A DNA stretch of 51,970 bases from an uncultured Bacteroidota bacterium (lineage in GTDB: Bacteria > Bacteroidota > Bacteroidia > Flavobacteriales > Flavobacteriaceae): NCBI GenBank assembly GCA_902514625.1, contig CABXRK010000007.1, positions 1-51,970 of the forward strand. The letters are read 5' to 3'. A program made the position numbers and the translations under genes. This document shows, piece after piece, positions 47,451 to 51,970 of the stretch; positions within the stretch are counted from its first letter, which is position 1, and the number at the start of each line of letters is the position of its first letter. The notes below the pieces were generated by a model. The model was not told the DNA's origin. It saw only the letters and a list, made by a program, of their open reading frames with translations, and made no database searches.

Positions 47451-48575
47451 ATGGAAAACCCACTAACAATCACAATTAATTCAAACCTAACCCTAACCGC
47501 CTCATTTGAGAAAGTAGAGGAACCATCTACCGTAGCTAATTATCTTGGAACAAAATGCAAAGAGGTTTCATATACAAGTATTCCTGATGCTAATTACGCT
47601 GAAGGAGATTATTCTTATTATACTTATGGATGGCAATCTGATGGAACAGACCAAAACTCATGCGTAAATTCTTATCAAGGTGTATCCACAGAAGGAATAG
47701 ATTTAGTTAAGGCAGTTCTCTCTGACGCTAAAGATAAATTGGGTCAAATTGTACCCGTCAATACATGGATTTTTCATTCTCAACTTTCTAATATTGAAAC
47801 AATTTGTTCGGATTATAAACCATTTACAGACGATTTTAGTTGCTTTGATCTGGGAGTAATAGCAGCTGCAACAGTAACCCAGTATGTTTTACATAATGGG
47901 GGTGAATTTAAACTTTCTGAACATTTTTGGAGAGACGAAGAACAAAATGGGAATGGATATAAAGTTGCTTATCATGAATATTTTCATATTCATCAAAATT
48001 CTCATAAATTTTATTTCGAGGAAACACAAAATTTCGGCATCAATATGTCTCAATTTAGTAAAGTTGATCAAAACAAGGGTGTAAACTTAGTCGGACCAGT
48101 TTGGCTTGAAGAAGGAGGTGCAGAATTTACTGGAGTTTGGTATTCATCTTTAAAAGAGTGGGTTGACTATAAAGAAATTTGGACTGGCTACTTAGATGAA
48201 GCTCGAAGTGTAATATCAGACGCCGCTTCAAGAGGTGATATTGTTTCTTTAAGGGATTATGAAACTCGATACACAATTGAGGAAGTCGAGTCTTCTCAGA
48301 ATCCTACTGGTACACCCAGAGAATTTGCTTACGCATATTCAGCGGGAGGATTAGCTCATATATACTTGATTAAAACAGGTAAAACAAACTTAGATAATGT
48401 TGTGAGTAATTATTATTTAAATATTGCTGAGTTAGAAAGGGACCATGTTGGCGAGGGATACAAGTATGCTTTTGAGAAATACTTTGGAATGCCCATAGAC
48501 GACTTTTATGTTGAATTTGATGAATTCATGCTCAAATCTAGAGAAGAGCAAATATCAATTCTAGAGTTAAATTAA
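47451..48575 (+). CDS. Peptidase_MA-like zinc metallopeptidase, probably N-terminally damaged
   Basis: From the first ATG the protein has 374 residues and begins in the middle of an InlB-type repeat (MENPLTITINSNLTLTASFE), so the true gene started further upstream (see the preceding entry). The main domain has the zinc signature HEYFH in VAYHEYFHIHQNSH (HExxH), and about 55 residues later GPVWLEEGGAEFTG, whose glutamate fits the third ligand of gluzincin/MA-like peptidases. YAYSAGGLAHIYLI and YAFEKYFGMPIDDFYVEFDEFM are also typical of that group. Two of its lines contain 28 and 27 G+C in 60, against 18 in a line of era. I infer a foreign surface lipoprotein gene, possibly now inactive. Confidence 0.72.
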   Translation: MENPLTITINSNLTLTASFEKVEEPSTVANYLGTKCKEVSYTSIPDANYAEGDYSYYTYGWQSDGTDQNSCVNSYQGVSTEGIDLVKAVLSDAKDKLGQIVPVNTWIFHSQLSNIETICSDYKPFTDDFSCFDLGVIAAATVTQYVLHNGGEFKLSEHFWRDEEQNGNGYKVAYHEYFHIHQNSHKFYFEETQNFGINMSQFSKVDQNKGVNLVGPVWLEEGGAEFTGVWYSSLKEWVDYKEIWTGYLDEARSVISDAASRGDIVSLRDYETRYTIEEVESSQNPTGTPREFAYAYSAGGLAHIYLIKTGKTNLDNVVSNYYLNIAELERDHVGEGYKYAFEKYFGMPIDDFYVEFDEFMLKSREEQISILELN

Positions 48576-48620
48576 CCTTAAAAGACTATTGGCTTAAAAA
48601 AAACTTTTCAATGAAAAGAT

Positions 48621-48667
48621 AAAAACGGCTACACTTTTGCAAAAGTATAACCGTTTTATTTTTTTAG

Positions 48668-48670
<3 letters not shown>
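48621..48670 (-). terminator. Terminator of the initiator tRNA, right copy of the direct repeat
   Basis: The stem (48624-48638 with 48641-48655) has 15 pairs, two of them G-U on the minus strand, and is followed on that strand by UUUUUAUC. It directly follows the tRNA 3' end. The 50-base unit from here to the last base pairs of the tRNA is repeated at 46945-46993. Confidence 0.85.
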
Positions 48671-48740
<70 letters not shown>

Positions 48741-48750
48741 ATTTGAATTT

Positions 48751-48781
48751 CAAAGATACAAAGTTTATTCCCATTCCCAAA
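48751..48781 (-). promoter_or_regulatory. Predicted promoter of tRNA-fMet
   Basis: On the minus strand TTTG (48781-48778), exactly 19 bases, then TATCTTTG (48758-48751) match both elements of the Bacteroidota sigma-A promoter. The start of transcription would fall just before the tRNA 5' end. It is the best promoter match in the window. Confidence 0.75.
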
Positions 48782-48801
48782 CATACAATGATAGTTCTAC
48801 G

Positions 48802-48809
48802 TACATTTG
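48802..48809 (+). promoter_or_regulatory. Predicted -7 element of era
   Basis: TACATTTG fits TAnnTTTG and ends 15 bases before the era ATG. It is divergent from the tRNA promoter. Confidence 0.45.
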
Positions 48810-48824
48810 CTTTTTTATAATTAA

Positions 48825-49709
48825 ATGAAAAAGCATAAATCAGGTTTTGTTACAATTATTGGCAATCCTAATGTTGGAAAGTCAACACTTATGAACGCAT
48901 GGGTGGGTGAAAGATTATCTATTATTACTTCTAAGGCTCAAACTACTAGGCATAGAATTCTAGGAATAATTAATGGAAAAGACTTTCAATTGGTTTTATC
49001 TGATACACCTGGAGTAATTCAGCCAAATTATCAAATGCAAACCTCCATGATGAATTTTGTAAAAGGAGCTATCAAAGATGCTGATGCATTAATATATATT
49101 GTAGAAGTTGGTAAAAAGAAAATTAAAGATGAAGATTTGTTATCTAGAATAAAGAAAATAAAGATTCCACTAATAGTTTTAATTAATAAAATTGATAAAA
49201 GTGATCAAAAAACTTTAAATACTTCAATAGATTACTGGAAGAAAGAATTACCTATGGCTGAGATATTTCCTTTATCGGCATTAACGGGTTTTTATGTGGA
49301 AGAGGTTTTTAATCATCTTATATCTAAATTACCTATTTCTCCGCCATTTTATCCTAAGGATCAACTTACTGATAAGCCTGAAAGATTTTTTGTTAATGAA
49401 GCTATTAGAGAACAAATCCTTAATAATTATTATAAAGAAATACCTTATGCTGTAGAGGTTATTACTGAATCATTTGAAGAAAATGAAAAAAGGATTCTTA
49501 TTAACTGTGTAATATTTGTAGAGAGGGAAAGTCAAAAAGGTATATTAATCGGACATAAGGGGTCGGGTTTAAAAAAAGTTGGAATTGGAGCGAGAAAGTT
49601 TTTACAGTCTTTTTTTGGAAAAAAGATCAATATTGAATTGTATGTAAAAGTAAATAAGAATTGGAGAAATAATATCTCTCAACTAAAAAAATTTGGATAT
49701 CAAAACTAA
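48825..49709 (+). CDS. era: GTPase Era
   Basis: This GTPase acts in maturation of 16S rRNA and the 30S subunit. G1 is GNPNVGKST (13-21), the G2 region QTTRHRI, G3 DTPG, G4 NKID and G5 SAL. The C-terminal KH domain includes GILIGHKGSGLKKVGIGARKFLQSFFGKKINIELYVKV. The length of 294 is normal. It is followed by der after 40 bases. Confidence 0.98.
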   Translation: MKKHKSGFVTIIGNPNVGKSTLMNAWVGERLSIITSKAQTTRHRILGIINGKDFQLVLSDTPGVIQPNYQMQTSMMNFVKGAIKDADALIYIVEVGKKKIKDEDLLSRIKKIKIPLIVLINKIDKSDQKTLNTSIDYWKKELPMAEIFPLSALTGFYVEEVFNHLISKLPISPPFYPKDQLTDKPERFFVNEAIREQILNNYYKEIPYAVEVITESFEENEKRILINCVIFVERESQKGILIGHKGSGLKKVGIGARKFLQSFFGKKINIELYVKVNKNWRNNISQLKKFGYQN

Positions 49710-49749
49710 TTTTTTTGAAAGAGAATATTATTTATAAATAGTTAATTAT

Positions 49750-51054
49750 ATGAGTTCAATTGTTGCCATTGTCGGAAGACCAAATGTAGGTAAATCAACT
49801 TTCTTTAATCGCATGATTCAAAGAAAGAAGGCTATTGTTGATTCTAAAAGTGGAGTTACTAGGGATAGGAATTATGGAAAGTCAGATTGGAATGGAAAAG
49901 AATTCTCACTTATAGATACTGGCGGATATGTAATTGGGAGCGATGATATTTTAGAAAAAGAAATAGACAAACAGGTTGAATTAGCAGTAGACGAGGCAGA
50001 TGCTATTATTTTTATGGTTGATGTTGAAATAGGTTTAACTGGAATGGATCAGGAGGTTTCAAAGTTGCTTAGGAAGTCTAAAAAACCTTTCTTTTTGGTT
50101 GTAAATAAAGTTGACAATTCATCCAGACAAAATCAGGCTCTAGAATTTTTTAGCTTCGGAATAAAAAAAATTTATCCAATTTCGGCAATTAACGGTTCTG
50201 GAACTGGAGAACTTTTAGATGATTTAGTTGGTGTATTACCAAAAAATGAGAATAAGAATAAAAGTGTTCTTCCTAGTTTTGCGGTGGTAGGAAGGCCTAA
50301 TGCTGGAAAATCTTCTTTTATTAATTCATTAATAGGTGAAGAAAGATTTATAGTCAATGAAATTGCCGGAACTACTCGAGACAGTATTGATTCAAAATAT
50401 AATCGATTTGGTTTTGAATTTAATATAATTGATACTGCAGGTATTAGAAGAAAAGCGAAAGTAAAAGAAGATATAGAATTTTATTCTGTAATGAGGGCAG
50501 TTAGAGCTATTGAATATTCTGATGTTTGTTTTTTAATTATTGATGCTACTAGAGGGTTTGATAATCAAGTTCAAAACATTTTTTGGCTAATTCATAGAAA
50601 TAATAAGGGAATTGTCATTTTAGTAAACAAATGGGATTTAATTAAAAAAGACAATAATTCTATATTAAAATTTGAGGAATTAATTAAAGAAAAAATTTCT
50701 CCATTTATAGATGTTCCTATAGTTTTTATTTCAGTCTTAAATAGACAAAGAGTTATTAAATCAATTGAAAAAGGAATTAAAGTATATAATAATAAGAAAA
50801 GTAAAATTTTAACTAGAAAATTAAATGATACAGTATTGCCTATAATTGAAAAAACTCCTCCACAATCATATAAAGGAAAAAATGTTAAGATAAAATTTTG
50901 CACTCAATTACCATCATCTTTTCCTCAATTTGCTTTTTTTTGTAATTTACCTCAGTATGTTAAAGAATCGTATAAACGATTTTTGGAAAATAAATTAAGA
51001 GAAATATATGATTTTGAAGGTGTACCAATAAATATATTTTTTAGAAAAAAATAG
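49750..51054 (+). CDS. der: GTPase Der (EngA)
   Basis: This ribosome-assembly GTPase has two tandem G domains. The first starts VAIVGRPNVGKSTFFNRM with DTGGY; the second has FAVVGRPNAGKSSFINSLIGEERFIV, DTAGIRRKAKVKEDIEFYSVMRA and NKWDLI. The C-terminal KH-like domain ends in RFLENKLREIYDFEGVPINIFFRKK. The length of 434 is normal. The gene converges on the merR-like gene with only 11 bases between them. Confidence 0.98.
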   Translation: MSSIVAIVGRPNVGKSTFFNRMIQRKKAIVDSKSGVTRDRNYGKSDWNGKEFSLIDTGGYVIGSDDILEKEIDKQVELAVDEADAIIFMVDVEIGLTGMDQEVSKLLRKSKKPFFLVVNKVDNSSRQNQALEFFSFGIKKIYPISAINGSGTGELLDDLVGVLPKNENKNKSVLPSFAVVGRPNAGKSSFINSLIGEERFIVNEIAGTTRDSIDSKYNRFGFEFNIIDTAGIRRKAKVKEDIEFYSVMRAVRAIEYSDVCFLIIDATRGFDNQVQNIFWLIHRNNKGIVILVNKWDLIKKDNNSILKFEELIKEKISPFIDVPIVFISVLNRQRVIKSIEKGIKVYNNKKSKILTRKLNDTVLPIIEKTPPQSYKGKNVKIKFCTQLPSSFPQFAFFCNLPQYVKESYKRFLENKLREIYDFEGVPINIFFRKK

Positions 51055-51065
51055 TTAATATTCAA

Positions 51066-51395
51066 TTACAAGTTAGATTTTATTTTTTCAAGTTGGTTTT
51101 TAATTGAATTAAGTTTATCAAGGATTTTTAAATGATTATTTATTTTATCTTTTTCAATTTTTAGATTATTCTTAGCCCCTTCAATAGTCATTTTTTTATC
51201 TTTAAGAAGATAATGTATGGTCTTTAATGTTTTAATGTCATTTGGAGAATATTTTCTAATTCCATTAGATTTTTTTTTTGGGTTAAGTTCTTTGAATTCT
51301 TTTTCCCAAAATCTTAAAAGTGAAGTGTTTACGCCGAATGCTTTGGAAACTTCTCCTATACTATAGTATAGCTTATCTTTTAATTTGATTTCCAT
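51066..51395 (-). CDS. MerR-family transcriptional regulator
   Basis: This 109-residue protein has a winged helix-turn-helix of the MerR type: YYSIGEVSKAFGVNTSLLRFWEKEF, then GIRKYSPNDIKTLKTIHYLLKDKKMTIEGAKN. A short coiled coil closes it. It lacks a C-terminal ligand-binding domain, so a cofactor is not apparent. It lies 4 bases after the M23 peptidase gene on the same strand, an arrangement I recall as common in Flavobacteria. The targets are unknown. Confidence 0.9.
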   Translation of the reverse strand: MEIKLKDKLYYSIGEVSKAFGVNTSLLRFWEKEFKELNPKKKSNGIRKYSPNDIKTLKTIHYLLKDKKMTIEGAKNNLKIEKDKINNHLKILDKLNSIKNQLEKIKSNL

Positions 51396-51399
51396 TAAT

Positions 51400-51970
51400 T
51401 TAATCTAAAGCTTGATTTTCTTGAGATGCTTGGAGTAAAAGAGCATGATATTCTTCTGGGGAAAGATTACCATAGTAAAAATTAATAGGGTTTATTTTTT
51501 TACCATCTTTAAGTATTTCATAATGTAGATGAGGGGCAACAGATCTTCCGGTATTTCCAACATATCCAATTAATTCACCTCTTTTAACACTTTGACCTCG
51601 GCGGACTTTGTATTTATCTAGATGAGCATATAAACTTACATATCCAAAACCATGATCTATTCTAATATGTTTACCGTAACCAGCAGACCTATTATCGGCC
51701 CTCTTAACTATACCATTACCAGAAGCATATATTGGGGTTCCTTTAACTGCTGAAAAGTCCATACCGTAATGTCTTCTTCTTTTTTTTGTAAAAGGATCTG
51801 TCCTCCAACCATATCCTGAAGCCATTCTTTTTAGATCCTTATTTTGAATTGGTTGTATTGATGGAATTGAAGATAATAATCCTTCTTTTTTTTCTGCCAA
51901 TGTTTGAATTTCATCCAGTGATTTAGATTGAATTACTAATTGTTTTGTTAAAATATCTATTTTTTTAGTA
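51400..51970 (-). CDS. M23-family peptidoglycan endopeptidase, 5' end outside window
   Basis: The reading frame is open to the right edge of the window. The nearest in-frame candidate start, a TTG at 51900, lies inside conserved family sequence (KSLDEIQTLAEKKEGLLSS), so the gene is partial. The LytM/M23 zinc site is intact: HYGMDFSAVKGTPIYA (His and Asp), and APHLHYEI (HxH). GYGKHIRIDHGFGYVSLYAHLDK is typical. It cleaves peptide crosslinks of the cell wall in the periplasm and continues with a short tail (NLSPEEYHALLLQASQENQALD). Confidence 0.93.
   Translation of the reverse strand, partial: TKKIDILTKQLVIQSKSLDEIQTLAEKKEGLLSSIPSIQPIQNKDLKRMASGYGWRTDPFTKKRRRHYGMDFSAVKGTPIYASGNGIVKRADNRSAGYGKHIRIDHGFGYVSLYAHLDKYKVRRGQSVKRGELIGYVGNTGRSVAPHLHYEILKDGKKINPINFYYGNLSPEEYHALLLQASQENQALD

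Noticed and set aside
48606-48620. Inverted repeat CTTTTCA/TGAAAAG upstream of the tRNA terminator
   Set aside because: It has 7-base, AT-rich arms with a one-base centre and no flanking signal. It is not a convincing terminator or att site.

Overview
The window is a low-GC piece (about 30% G+C in the ordinary coding lines I counted by hand) of a gliding or secreting member of the Bacteroidota, most likely Flavobacteriales. The evidence is a complete gldK-gldL-gldM-gldN cluster (type IX secretion core and motor), a 2371-residue surface protein with a C-terminal type B (CHU_C / gliding) sorting domain followed by its PorP/SprF-like partner, several Bacteroidota-type lipoproteins, and promoters of the Bacteroidota form TTTG...TAnnTTTG. 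No rRNA, CRISPR array, intact insertion sequence or prophage was seen.

Layout. 1-2291: 3' part of a tail-specific S41 protease and a DppC-type ABC permease. 2288-9306 (minus): purH, then mreB-mreC-mreD-mrdA-rodA, the elongasome operon. 9421-11825: TonB receptor plus a small CxxC metal-binding protein, a probable copper or other heavy-metal pair. 11862-18186 (minus): groES-groEL, and the run miaB / sigma-54 activator / lptE / repeat protein / secG. 18272-20496 (minus): GMC oxidoreductase with a small subunit of the gluconate 2-dehydrogenase subunit 3 type. 20605-29035: topA, a degenerate arginase-fold gene, and gldKLMN. 29082-32011 (minus): PfkB kinase, sugar porter and fibronectin-like lipoprotein, which look like a trimmed sugar-use locus. 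32109-34112 (minus): beta-carbonic anhydrase and a CotH-type lipoprotein. 34229-44274: giant adhesin, SprF-like protein and OmpA-family protein. 44349-46748: small membrane protein, tag glycosylase and an amidohydrolase. 46749-48740: accessory pocket with gene remnants, a metallopeptidase-like gene and two copies of a hairpin element beside the initiator tRNA. 48825-51970: era, der, a MerR regulator and an M23 peptidase cut by the window edge.

How it fits together. GldKLMN powers and forms the type IX export machine in the envelope. The adhesin, SprF-like and OmpA genes look like one cargo set for that machine: substrate, outer-membrane partner and peptidoglycan-anchored partner. MreBCD, PBP2 and RodA build the side wall, and LptE and SecG serve envelope biogenesis. 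The window is mostly conserved core genome. The unusual parts are the 46.8-48.7 kb pocket at the initiator tRNA, the beta-propeller apparently inserted inside an Ig-like domain of the adhesin, a perfect 16-bp hairpin inside the metal-protein gene, and a perfect 9-bp palindrome over the purH promoter.
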